A DNA stretch of 64,000 nucleotides. Origin: Nereocystis luetkeana. Lineage: Eukaryota; Sar; Phaeophyceae; Laminariales; Laminariaceae. The translations under genes and the position numbers were made by a program. A model generated the notes under the pieces. It was not told the DNA's origin, searched no databases, and was given only the letters and a program-made list of their open reading frames with translations. This document shows positions 32,076 through 41,199 of the stretch, in pieces (the stretch's first letter is position 1; every line of letters begins with the position of its first letter). The stretch is from positions 1,972,940 through 2,036,939 of the forward strand of contig JARUPZ010000019.1 of assembly GCA_031213475.1 (NCBI GenBank), written 5' to 3'.

Positions 32076-33671
32076 AGGGTGAAAGGGCGCACGCCCGTGC
32101 GACGAAAAAGCAGAGGGAACAATCACTGTCATCCATTGGGCCGTAGTCACCATACAGGGCTGTGATGAATCGGGAGCCGATTCACCCAATTGATGGGAGC
32201 GAGTTATCGATGTCGGAAATCAGAAACACGGCAAAAATCGGGGCGACACTTTTTCTTCTTTTTTTTCTTGGCGGCAAAAAAAAAAAACGTCAGTGAAACG
32301 TCAGTGAAACGTCGGGGTATATAAATGACACCGTCCCGATTTGTACTGCTTGACTCAGTGACCCGCTTTTAGAACTGCAGTCCCGTTCTGGGAACAAACC
32401 GGTCAAATTCTAAGTAGTCTGTACCCAAAACGGGACTGCGGTGCTAAAAGATTCGAGTCGAGATTCTCTTTTACTCGACATATCGCGAAAAAACAAAGAT
32501 TCACTCACACTACACCGGATTCGTGGATGTTTCGGATGTACGTACCAGGTATGTACCTCGATCTCACAGCTGTGGGTTTTTTTTTTTCAATCTTGTAAAT
32601 ATCACGCATCTTGCAAAGTTGAGTATCGACCGATCGGTTGAACTCACAGCTGACGTGGACGTGGAGTTTTTTTTTGTGTTTTTTAAAATAAATACCAGTA
32701 TATACTTCGAAGTATCGTCGGCGTCGAAAACCGATGGTTTAAATACATATCGGTGAAAGCACAGCCGCGGTTCGCACTGCCCTATTGTCACACTATGATA
32801 TGGCAGGGTATATATATATTCTCAAGGCCGTATCACACGTGTGATGGAAAGATAGCACATACCCGTCGGATTTTTAGTCGGCGCTGATTGGCTCTCGGCA
32901 ATGGGCAGAGCGCCAAGACGCGGAGCGCTGGGTCTCCTTACGTATGGAAAGACCTCGACGAGATGCTTCCAAAGCCATCCATGGTTTTCGTTTTGTGGGT
33001 TACCTCATCACCCATGTGATACCGCACGGTATGCAGTTTTTTTTTTTGTTTGCCTCACGGCAACGCTTGATTCTTCATTCATTTCACACGTGATTGGTAC
33101 GTTCAACTTGTTTTTCCTTGCCGCGATGTCTTGTGAACCTGTGGGCAAGAAGAGGATATATCCAAGATCACCATTTCTTGAGGTGTACAATAACTCCCCC
33201 TCATATACTTCGTATGTCAGAGTGGATAGATGCCGTTATTTTGAATATAAGTCAACCACCCCACACCGTAGCCAGCCGTGCAGCCGCACCAGCCCTGGAA
33301 AATCCGACCACATTTTTTTTGCTTGCACTACTGAAATACACCCTGGGGGGTCACTCGAAACCTACTGTTTGGAAACTGCTGTTTTCGCGTGAAGCGAAGG
33401 AAGCAGATCGTCTGTTTTTTTACCGGCTTGGGAATCCAAACTGGGTTAATCGCGGGGGGGTATCTTGATTCATATTTTTCGTGGGTTTTGGGTTTTGGGT
33501 TTTTGTTTGTTTTTTTGTTTCACTTACGTTTGCTGTCCGTGCCGCTTTCGTGCGTGTGTTCTTTTTCTGTGTGTGTGTGTGTGTGTGTTTTTTTTTTGCG
33601 TGCAGGGGGCGAAGGGCAGCGGCTTCTCCCTCTCCGACACGCAAGCTCTTCGCACCAGGCGCCTCTTCTAG
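26645..33671 (+). CDS. CCNY: Cyclin Y-like protein (eight exons; 5' end uncertain)
   Basis: Cyclin Y activates PFTAIRE/PCTAIRE-type CDKs at membranes in animals; the algal partner is unknown. Exons read here: about 26645-27692, 28097-28375, 29229-29309, 30257-30364, 30606-30658, 31352-31433, 31911-32012 and 33606-33671. Exon 1 ends with NSTSTIYLAAHDTL and DLDATIRCVCAVLRAHM, matching the segment before the cyclin box of animal cyclin Y. The box follows as YYRDLYHRTHLKFDSIVL and LIYVERLMK, then WNWKSLVMSALVLSSK, VWDDHSMWNRDF, NELEVAVLGVLRFNVRV and SSEYAKYYFHLR. The tail ends LSDTQALRTRRLF. All junction phases agree. The intron after exon 7 needs a GC donor (AAG/GCGAGT). Exon 1 upstream of 27550 is almost all Ala/Ser/Gly/Pro; the antisense frame is open there too, so its coding status and the start codon are unproven. 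The exon 1-2 junction is inferred from alignment length. Introns carry family A, B, D and E elements and a (TAG)n tract. Confidence 0.85.
28411..28495 (-). mobile_element. Family D retroposon, 3' fragment
   Basis: The minus strand reads CGTCCCGGCGTTGTAGGGGT to GCATGATATCGAGT plus C. It is at the start of cyclin Y intron 2. Confidence 0.65.
28660..28760 (-). mobile_element. Family D retroposon, 3' fragment
   Basis: The minus strand reads CGTCCCGGCATTGCAGGGAT to GCATGACAATGAGTAC plus C. It is in cyclin Y intron 2. Confidence 0.65.
29171..29200. repeat. Poly(C) run at the end of a CT-rich tract
   Basis: About 30 C close a TC-rich stretch (29000-29170) and precede the AG of cyclin Y exon 3, so the whole tract may act as an extended polypyrimidine tract. 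Confidence 0.8.
29364..29475. mobile_element. Family A MITE in cyclin Y intron 3
   Basis: TTACGGGGGACCATAATCAA to ACTAGTGGTCCACCGTAA. TGCAGTA near 29430 stands where the consensus has TA. Confidence 0.8.
29630..29715 (-). mobile_element. LINE 3' end fragment (family E)
   Basis: Minus strand: GTCTCGGAAGGGACGCGTGG, GGTCAATGGTCAAATGACTA and AACAAATGAGTAC, then poly(C) (G run 29630-29651). It lies in cyclin Y intron 3. Confidence 0.65.
29727..29815 (-). mobile_element. Family D retroposon, 3' fragment
   Basis: The minus strand carries GGTCTATGGTCATACGACTA, GCATGAGATCGAGTACATC and CTATCGAGCACC plus C. It is chained to the LINE end at 29630-29715. Confidence 0.65.
30451..30523 (-). mobile_element. 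LINE 3' end fragment (family E)
   Basis: Minus strand: CTCGAAAGAGATGCGTGGTC to CAACAAACGAGTAC plus a C tail. It lies in cyclin Y intron 4 (30365-30605). Confidence 0.65.
30727..30765 (-). mobile_element. Family D retroposon, very short 3' fragment
   Basis: The minus strand shows GCATGACATGAGTATAC plus poly(C), i.e. only the last bases of the element. It is in cyclin Y intron 5. Confidence 0.45.
30838..31078. repeat. (TAG)n array in cyclin Y intron 5
   Basis: About 240 bases of TAG units with TTAA and ACCAG interruptions. The spliced reading of cyclin Y skips it. Confidence 0.95.
32362..32450. mobile_element. Family B MITE in cyclin Y intron 7
   Basis: CCCGCTTTTAGAACTGCAGT to CGGGACTGCGGTGCTAAAAG. 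Confidence 0.7.
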
Positions 33672-33759
33672 CCCCGGGACGGGGCGGTGCTTCACGCACC
33701 TGCAGTTACAACAGCTCGCAGCGCGGCGCAGCACAGCACCAGGAGGAGCAAGCGGCAGA

Positions 33760-33945
33760 AACAGGAGCAGGAGCAGCAGGAGCAAGCAGCAGCAGCAGCA
33801 GGGGCAGGCAGCAGCAGGAGCAGGCAGCAGCAGCAGCAGGCAGCAGCAGCAGGCAGCAGCAGCAATCAGCAACAGCAGCAGCAACAAGCAGTGGGAGCAG
33901 CAATCAGCAGCAATCAACAGCAATCAGCAGCAGCAGCAGCGCGTG
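33760..33945. repeat. (AGC)n-rich stretch downstream of cyclin Y
   Basis: AGC/ACA/AGG units give Gln-, Ser- or Ala-rich open frames in all three phases. It follows the cyclin Y stop at 33671, so it is taken as 3' flanking DNA. Confidence 0.7.
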
Positions 33946-34209
33946 GTTCGATCCTCCCAGATATTGAACCACGAGTGTACATAAGTGGTCACTCTCACGC
34001 TACTAATAGCAGGTGATATTCACCTACATATAAACCAACAGGTACACAGTACAGCTACTTTACAGCTTTTCACGTTGACAGCTACTGCTCTGGGTACACA
34101 GAAAGAAAAGTAAGACCAAAGCTACAGTCTTGCGCCTATGGGTGTTGAACCGTTGAAGCTACTCGGCTACAGACACCGTACACAGTCCGCAGTCCCATGT
34201 GTACTTTCG

Positions 34210-34990
34210 TTGGGATTTTTTCAGGTCAATGTTTTGTTGTTTTGTTTTGTCGCTGGTGGGGTCGTTGATTGATTGATAGGCTTATGATGTCGTTGGTTGG
34301 TCCGCAATTTGATGTCGTTGATTGAGTGATATCGTTAATTGGTTGGTGCCGTTTGGTCGATTGATGTTGTCGATTGATATCACTGGCTGATTGCTGGCAT
34401 TGGTTCAGTGATGTCGTTGATTGGTGGGTGTCGTTGGTTAGTTGATTATATCGTTTACCTTCTGTCATTGGTTCCCTGTGTCACCTGGCATCTTCGTTGG
34501 TTAACCCTTCTAGAACCGCAGTCCCATTATGGGGACAAACCACTCAAATTTCAAGTAGTTTGTCCCCAAAACGGGACTGCGGCTCTAAAGGGGTTAAATG
34601 ATATCGCCTAATGGTTGACGTCTTCGGCTGATTGGTTGCGGCCATTGATTGATCGGTGTCGTTGATTAGTGGTGTCGTTGGCTGATGGCGGTCGTGAGGG
34701 TGCCATTCGTTGACGAATTCGTTTGGTTGATCGATCGATGATGCCGTTGAGTGAGAGTATCGATGCCGCTGACCGATTGCTGTCGTCGATTGATAGTGTC
34801 GTGGGTCGATCGATGTCGTTCACTGACGTTCAGTGGTCGATTGAGTTGATGTCGTTCGCGGACGTCAATGGTTGATTGATCGCTTGGTTGATAATATCGT
34901 TGAATGGTTGACACCTGGAGTGCCGTTGATCGATTTGGTTGATGCCGTTGTCAGTGCGCCGTTGTCACTGTCGTTCATCATTACCATTGT
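34210..34990. repeat. Degenerate TTGATTGATGTCGTTG-type satellite
   Basis: About 780 bases of irregular GTCGTTGATTGATxGGTTG units, interrupted by a family B MITE at 34505. Confidence 0.75.
34505..34593. mobile_element. Family B MITE inserted in the satellite
   Basis: TTAACCCTTCTAGAACCGCA to CTGCGGCTCTAAAGGGGTTA. TTAA on both sides, so it postdates the satellite. Confidence 0.8.
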
Positions 34991-35337
34991 TGGTGTGGAT
35001 ATTATGCCGGTTGATATATCGGGGATTCCTCCGAGGAAAAGGGGGCCTCAAGCCGCCCGCCCTTTTTTTTTCACTAGTCACGAATTCCGGTGACGCCCCC
35101 CCCCCCCACCTCCCCCTCTCTCGCCGCACCGCTAGGGCGATTATCGGTGTCGGCCCCTCGAGGTTCTCACACTTGAAAGAAAAAAGCTGGGAGCAATTTA
35201 ATGGCGTTGTGGTCATGCCGGTGCCCATGGACGATCGATCGCGCGAACGCAAAACAAACGTCTAGTCGTTTCTAGATAATATTATATTCCTAACGTTTGG
35301 CGAACCGCTTCGAGCCTACAGGCCCGTGCAGGCAGAC

Positions 35338-35385
35338 CCCCCCCCCCGCCCCCTCCCATAGTCGCCCCCCCCCCCCCCCCCCCAG
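35338..35385. repeat. Two close poly(C) runs
   Basis: CCCCCCCCCC blocks separated by GCCCCCTCCCATAGTCG. No family D or E copy is attached. Confidence 0.85.
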
Positions 35386-36742
35386 CGTTTAATTTGGCGA
35401 GGCTGTCGGCGTTAATGGTGGTTGTGGTGGTGGTGGGGGTTATTCTGTGCATCAAGGGGGGGGGTGATCAAATATTTGTGCCGCGCGCTTAGTTGGTGGT
35501 GCGGGGTTGGTTTCGTGCGAGCTGTGTCCTCTCTGTCCCTTGTAACGTTTTCGTTGTCCTTGCTCACTTTCTTGTGGCATGTGTGTCGGGTATTACGTCG
35601 GGGCGGGGCGACAACGAAAAGCCCGTGTTTGTTCCTTTTTTTTCATGTTTTTTGTTTTTTCTTGTTTTGTTTTGTTTGTTCGTTCGTTCGTTTTTTCTTG
35701 CATTTTTTTTAAAATTTTTTTTTTTTTTTTTCCCAGAGGGGGGTAGGTGTTGTTCGGTCAAACACGCTACTTTCGAAGTATGTACCGCAACAGCGACTCT
35801 CCCGTATGTCCTTCGTTCTTTCCTCTCGTGTTTTCGTTTGTTCCCTATTTCCTCGGTTATCTCGTTTCGTTCGCATGTACTCGGAAGCAAAGCGCGGCAT
35901 GTATACATAAGTCTATCTAGGTAGGTATCATAGATATCAATATGCTGTTCGTCGCGCTGCCCCTTCTGTCACCGGTCCGTCCGTTGCCGGCTTGGCTGGC
36001 CTGCCGTGTCCCCGCGCATCAATTGTAAATATAACGTCGAAAGCAACCAATAGAAAGCGCCGCGAGCGCGCCGGTGGATGTAGAGGCGTTTAGATGGAGG
36101 GGGCGGGGGGGGGGTGGGGGGGGGGTGATTGCATGCAGTTATATACCTGCTTGGTCGCAGACGGAGTGGGGGTGGTGAGGCGGTAAAGAGAATACCGAAT
36201 ATAGCCGAGGAAATACCGAATTAAAGAACGGAATTCCTACCGGACCCGATCCGACCAAGAGAGCCCCACAGGCCCCGTTGAGCGTATTTCATTTCTTGTG
36301 CGGCCCAGATAGTATATACCCTGGTGCACGCACTTTTTTGTTTTGCGTTGTTTGGACCTGAAACAAAATTTCGGGCCTGAATCTGAAAGCTACGGTCGGA
36401 CGCTGTAACGCGGAATGCAATGGGCCCCGCGTGTGCACTCGTAGCAGGGATGTCTTTGTGCAGCAGCTACATACGAGCTAGCTACCCTTACAGCTGTGTG
36501 CCTTTTTTTTTGTTTTCGATTGGCACCAGCCACCACCATCATCAAGTAAGTAAGTACCTGGTAAATAAATAAGTAAACGGAGAGGTATGAGGTAGTCAGT
36601 CACTACAGAGTAAAGAGAAAGACGGTTTTTTTTGTTTTTTTTGTGTGTTTTTTTGTTTTGTTTTGCTTTGTTTTGTTTGTTTTCCCTACTAGTGTGCTCC
36701 TTCCTCGACCGTACCGTAAATTCGCAAAAGCAGCCCGTAAAG

Positions 36743-37316
36743 ATGGAGCAAGTGCCGTATGTAGAGGCAGCCCCCCCCCCCCCTCTCCCTTCCGCCGGTT
36801 TTCCCCGCTCGAGGTCGACGCTCAATAGCGGAGCAAGAGTCGGCGCATTGTTACAACTTACTCGTACGTATACCCTCTTTTTCTTATGGAGGCATTACTG
36901 TCTGTTTGTTTCTCGTATCGTTGGCGCTGCTGTACACAGTTTATTTTGGGAGGCGTTTTTTTTGTGTCTTCTCTAGAAAGAGGAACTATCTACCACCCGC
37001 GCCTTATTTTGGTCTGGTACGGCGACAAACCTCGCCGTGTCTTATAACCCCCCCCCCCCCCCCCCCCCCCCTCCCTTTTGGAGAAACTGCTACCAAAAAA
37101 CGTTTTTTTTTTTTGGGGGGGGGGGGGATGAACCAACTTGGAATGAAGTGTAGGAAAGTTTTTTTTGCAGTGGTCGGAGGTGTAGTTGGCGGCATTTTGA
37201 GCGTTCGGGCCCGGGGCGTAGAACAACAAGCCGCCGGCATGTCCATGGTGGGTGGGTGGGTGCTGGTTTTTGCCGGCGTGAAAACCGTTATTCTAGGCAA
37301 GAATACCCTACTTTAG
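36743..37316 (+). CDS. Small two-membrane-segment protein, 88 residues, two exons
   Basis: Exon 1 (36743-36863) starts at an ATG with A at -3 and G at +4, opens MEQVPYVEAAPPPP and ends ARVGALLQLT. The donor is C/GTACGT. Exon 2 (37171-37316) follows a strong pyrimidine-rich acceptor (TTTTTTGCAG) and reads VGGVVGGILSVRARGVEQQ, then MSMVGGWVLVFAGVKTVIL, ending GKNTLL before TAG. Phases 1 and 2 fit, so the first hydrophobic segment (LLQLTLVGGVVGGIL) is built across the intron; the second is WVLVFAGVKTVIL. A short basic loop (VRARG) lies between them. The pattern suggests a small organelle or ER membrane protein, but no family is recognised. Exon 2 is not low-complexity, unlike its surroundings, which argues for a real gene. 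It lies 3 kb downstream of cyclin Y on the same strand. Confidence 0.5.
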
Positions 37317-37509
37317 GGTCCGCATAGGGGAGGGTGGGATGGCTTTCCAGAGCTCGTTTTTTTTTTTTTTTTCGTCCAGAACAGGAACAGCCCATAGGTG
37401 TTTAAGGAAAAACCTGGTTAATGGCAGTAGAGAGAGAGAGCCTTCCGAAAACGCAAATGTTCGACTTTTTTACACCCCTTACTTTACCATTGAGGCAATA
37501 GGAGACCGG

Positions 37510-37890
37510 TCTTTTCTGTCTTGTTGGGCCCGTCAAGGGTTTTTCTTTTGACCTCAGCATACTGTTTTCGGTGTAGGGGGGCGTCCACTCTACGCCTGGC
37601 AAGGCCTCTCTTGACCTTCACTTGCTGTTTTCGGTGTAGAGAGACGGTCAGTCTAGGCCGTCAAGCCCTCTTTTGCCCTTAAGATGCTGTTTTCAGTGTA
37701 GAGGGATGGTCAGTCTAGGCCGTCAAGGCCTCTTTTGACCTTAACATACTTTTTTCAGTACGGAGAGACGGTCAGTCTAGGCCGTCAAGGCCCCTTTTGA
37801 CCTTACCACACTGTCTGTGTAGGGGGCGGTCAGTCAAACATTGTCTTTGACCTACTGTCTTTAGTGTAGGGGTCGGTCAGTCAAGGGCGT
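37510..37890. repeat. Minisatellite, about 62-bp period, roughly six copies
   Basis: Units carry TGCTGTTTTCxGTGTAG, ACGGTCAGTCTAGGCCGTCA and CTCTTTTGACCTT. The outer units are more diverged. Confidence 0.85.
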
Positions 37891-38086
37891 CAAATCGCGG
37901 CCTCCTACGTAGTGGTCTCGTAGTGTCGTTGCCCACTCTTACTCTTACTAGCGTGCTATTAATGGTGTCGAAGCATACTAGATATACACGGCGCTGATGA
38001 AAATCATCAGAACGTCTGACGATGAAATATTGCAAGGGTGTTCGTGTTTTAGTACGTTGGGTACATGAGTAAGTACACACTCTGAG

Positions 38087-38240
38087 GTGCCAGCGTGTCG
38101 AACCTGCACTTGTCGGTCGTGTCCGGGTGGAATACCCGGGTACCTGCAGCTTACGTACCCTAGGGTACCAGGGTGTCGAATCTGCTTTCGTTGGTCATAC
38201 CCGGGTAAATACCCGGGTACATGTAGCTCATGCTCCCCAT
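38087..38240. repeat. Two-copy repeat, about 75 bp, with CCCGGGTA palindromes
   Basis: Each copy has GTGTCGAAxCTGC, GGTCxTxCCCGGGT and TACCCGGGTAC. Confidence 0.7.
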
Positions 38241-38554
38241 GTATACTAAATATACGCACCACCCTCTGGGAAATACGTCAGATGCGCGTGGAGGTGTGTT
38301 CGCCGGACCGGCCCTGGTATAATATGGTATTTTTCGAGGGAGGGGGGGGGGGGGGGGGGGTTATCCCTGTTTTCTTCTTGCGTGTATGACTGTGTCCGAC
38401 CTATCTATATATTGTTTGGCGGCGTGGCGGCAAACTCGCCTACTGCTGCCGTACTACGATAGCTCAGTTGGTCAAGGGTTTCCACTATCGTTGGTTTTTG
38501 AGCCAGAGGACTTCCCCTTCACCCCCCCCCCCCCCCCCCCCCCCCTTCCCCCTT

Positions 38555-38645
38555 CCCGGCATTTTAGGGATGCGAGGGTCTATGGTCATACGACTACGGC
38601 CATGAGATGAGATCGAGTACATCTCTCCTATCGAGTACACCCCCC
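38555..38645 (+). mobile_element. Family D retroposon, 3' fragment
   Basis: CCCGGCATTTTAGGGATGCG to CCTATCGAGTACAC plus C, preceded by a 24-base C run at 38522-38545. Confidence 0.7.
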
Positions 38646-38649
38646 GCCC

Positions 38650-38752
38650 TTCCCGGCATTGTAGGGATGCGAGGGTCTATGGTCATACGACTACGGCCAT
38701 GTTATGAGATCGAGTACATACATCTCTCTCCTATCGAGTACACCTCCCCCCC
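38650..38752 (+). mobile_element. Family D retroposon, 3' fragment
   Basis: A second copy in tandem, CCCGGCATTGTAGGGATGCG to CCTATCGAGTACACC plus C. Confidence 0.7.
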
Positions 38753-38939
38753 CTCCCTTCTCCCTTCCCCATCGCCCTTCTGCGTGTGTATGCGTGTTCT
38801 TGTTCTGTGTTTTGTGTTGCGGCGCTGCTCTGCATGCAGCAGGCGCAGGAACGCGTTCACAGGCAGATTCGTCCCTCCTTGTGGGTCGGTGTCTTTCGGC
38901 GTGGGTGTCCGTTTCTTAAACTACTGCTGTACAGAAAGT

Positions 38940-39350
38940 ACAGCGGGACGACCTTTATTTTTGTTTTTTGTTTCATTTTTTGTTTTGTTTTTTGGTTTCA
39001 TTTTTTTTTTGTTTTTTGGTTTCATTTTTTTTTTTTTTTGTTTACCCCTCATTGAGTGCGTGCGCGGATTGTGAATGGATGTGTTTTTTTTTTTACTACG
39101 TACAGTACGTACGCGTTTTTTTTGTTTTTTTTGGGGGGGGGGGGTTGGGCATTTTTTGGCATTTTTTTTGTCGTTGTTTCTTCTGTGTTTTTGTGTGGTG
39201 TCAACCTTTGTGTTTTTGTTGCTGTCTTTCGGTGTGTTTTGTCTTGTTTTTGTTGTGGGTGTCTGGTCTCTTATGTTTCGTTTTGTTTTCTGTTCTTTTC
39301 TTTTGCATTTTTGTTCTTGTTTTTCGGTGTTGTACTTTGGTAACTTCCCA
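38940..39350. other. Strongly T/G-skewed tract
   Basis: About 400 bases of the + strand consist mostly of T with G and little A or C (blocks such as GTTTTTTGGTTTCATTTTTT). Both halves give hydrophobic pseudo-frames. No gene is called. Confidence 0.7.
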
Positions 39351-39497
39351 AGGTTCTCCGAGCCGCTTCCCAGATAACTTGACGCCGCGGGATCGGTCTG
39401 AACCCCTATGTATTATTTTTGAACAGAAGACAAGGTGTGACTTGACTTTAATTCGAGTAGATCAAAATGTCCTCTTTTTTTAGCTTTTAAAAACTAC

Positions 39498-39582
39498 GTA
39501 CCACTCTGTCCGGAAATGTAAGGAACCGTTTATTTCCATATTTATACTTGAACCGTCCCTATATTTCTGGACAGAATGGTGT
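39498..39582. mobile_element. Family C MITE
   Basis: GTACCACTCTGTCCGGAAAT and TATATTTCTGGACAGAATGG. Confidence 0.75.
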
Positions 39583-39844
39583 AACACAAAAAAAGCGGGT
39601 CGCTCGCGACCGGCCGACTTCCCTCTTTTGTTTTTTGATTGGTTGATGAGCAGAATCGCCCGACTTCCTTCTTTTTGGCTTTGATTTGGTCTTGTGGTTG
39701 AGCACCCCCCCCCCCCCCCCCCCCGGAGCAGCAGCGGTTATCCCTGCTTGGTTCAAAACCTGTTTGGTTCGTAATATTTTTTTTGTCTGTTTTTTTCCCT
39801 CGTGGAGGGTGATTGGGTGGAGGGGATATGATAACAGTGAATGA

Positions 39845-39905
39845 TGATAATAATAATAATAATAATAATAATAATAGTAATAATAATAATAATACTAATG
39901 ATGAT
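39845..39905. repeat. (AAT)n array
   Basis: About 18 AAT units with GAT and AGT variants. Confidence 0.9.
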
Positions 39906-40465
39906 AATGATATTGAAAATCCCTATTTTTTCTTGGGCGTCTAGCGTAACATTCCTTTTTTTCCCCCGACAGCAGTGCAACATTCGATCAATATCGACGA
40001 GCTCGGGACACGTTGTATCCCTTGTGAGGTTTGCCTTTCGAGGTGGTACGTACGTAGTCGTTGGTGTTCCCGAGTGTTGGATGCTTCGAGATAGAAGGAG
40101 ACCAGCTCTATTCCTTTCGAGCGCGGTGAGAGACCGAGAGCAGGCACCTGGTTTTCCATCTAAGAATCACCTCCCACGAACTACAAACCCGATCCCAACG
40201 CGTGAACCCAACACACAGGTGATTACCGGCGTTTTCGGCCTCATTCAAAGCTGTACCATAGCACCAGCCCACTCTGATGAGCCCGTGCATGCAGAAATAT
40301 TGGGAAATTCGTGGGAATCCCGATTCCACGGGCTAGAACATGAGTCGAAGATGCGCCCCTCCCCTCAAAACCCACTCCCACTCTTCTGAACGGCGAGGTT
40401 ACGAGGCCGACAAGGGACGCCAAAAAAGAAAAGAAAAAGAAACAAAGGATGGCCTACGAGTACTA

Positions 40466-40570
40466 TTACGGGGGACCCTAGCTAACAGGACCTATGGTGT
40501 CCATAAAAACCTATATATTTAACCATTTTTACTAACAATATTTGGTCCTGTTAACTATGGCCCCCCGTAA
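40466..40570. mobile_element. Family A MITE
   Basis: TTACGGGGGACCCTAGCTAA to TTAACTATGGCCCCCCGTAA. Confidence 0.85.
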
Positions 40571-40746
40571 TAGCTGTAAGGGACGGGAATGAGTCGTCAA
40601 CGAAAGCTATCGCCATACCACCCGCAACGGCGGGGGGGGGGGGGGGGGGTGAGAGAGTGTCTACCGCAAAGCGAAATGCGAGCGTAAAAAGCGAGGCGGT
40701 CCTGCGCCCCAGTGCCAGAGGTCAATTTTACCCCCAGATCGCCCCC

Positions 40747-41040
40747 GGCTCCCGAGCGGGGACTGGTCGGCAGGACGGAGACGTAAAATAACACGGAATA
40801 CGCCATAAACCACCCAGACCCAGACCAAAAACTCCGGAAACGTGTCCTGTGGCTCCCGAGCGGGGACTGGTCGGCAGGACGGAGACGTAAAATAACACGG
40901 AATACGCCATAAACCACCCAAACCCAGACCAAAAACTCCGGAAACGTGTCCTGTGCCACGAATGAGTGGCCCGATTACCCAGACGAGCCCCGGCACTGAG
41001 CGGAGGGGTCGGCAAGACGAAATGCACAAAAAAAACACCC
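40747..41040. repeat. 104-bp tandem repeat, two close copies and one degenerate
   Basis: Units start at 40751 and 40855 with CCCGAGCGGGGACTGGTCGG and are almost identical; a weaker third unit follows from about 40950. It lies just beyond the downstream end of the Ty3/gypsy fossil and may belong to its untranslated end. Confidence 0.8.
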
Positions 41041-41199
41041 CCAACCCGGCCCCCCCTAAGTAAAAAAAATCAGGAAGCGCTAAGGCATACTGGTACCTGG
41101 TACCGAGTTAGAAATACTTCCTACTCGAAAACTCGAAAATCGTCAGAAGGTTAAGGCTACCCCTCACAGCTCAAGAAAAGGGCGAGAGAGAAAGAAAAA

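Noticed and set aside
31911-32165. Reading the cyclin Y end as a Leu-rich tail running to a stop at 32165
   Set aside because: The Leu run is a CTG repeat. A GC donor at 32013 joined to 33606 gives a normal C-terminus, so the tail is taken as intronic; transcripts would settle this.
32901-33392. A 163-codon frame in cyclin Y intron 7
   Set aside because: No domain and irregular composition; it lies inside an intron supported by the terminal exon at 33606.
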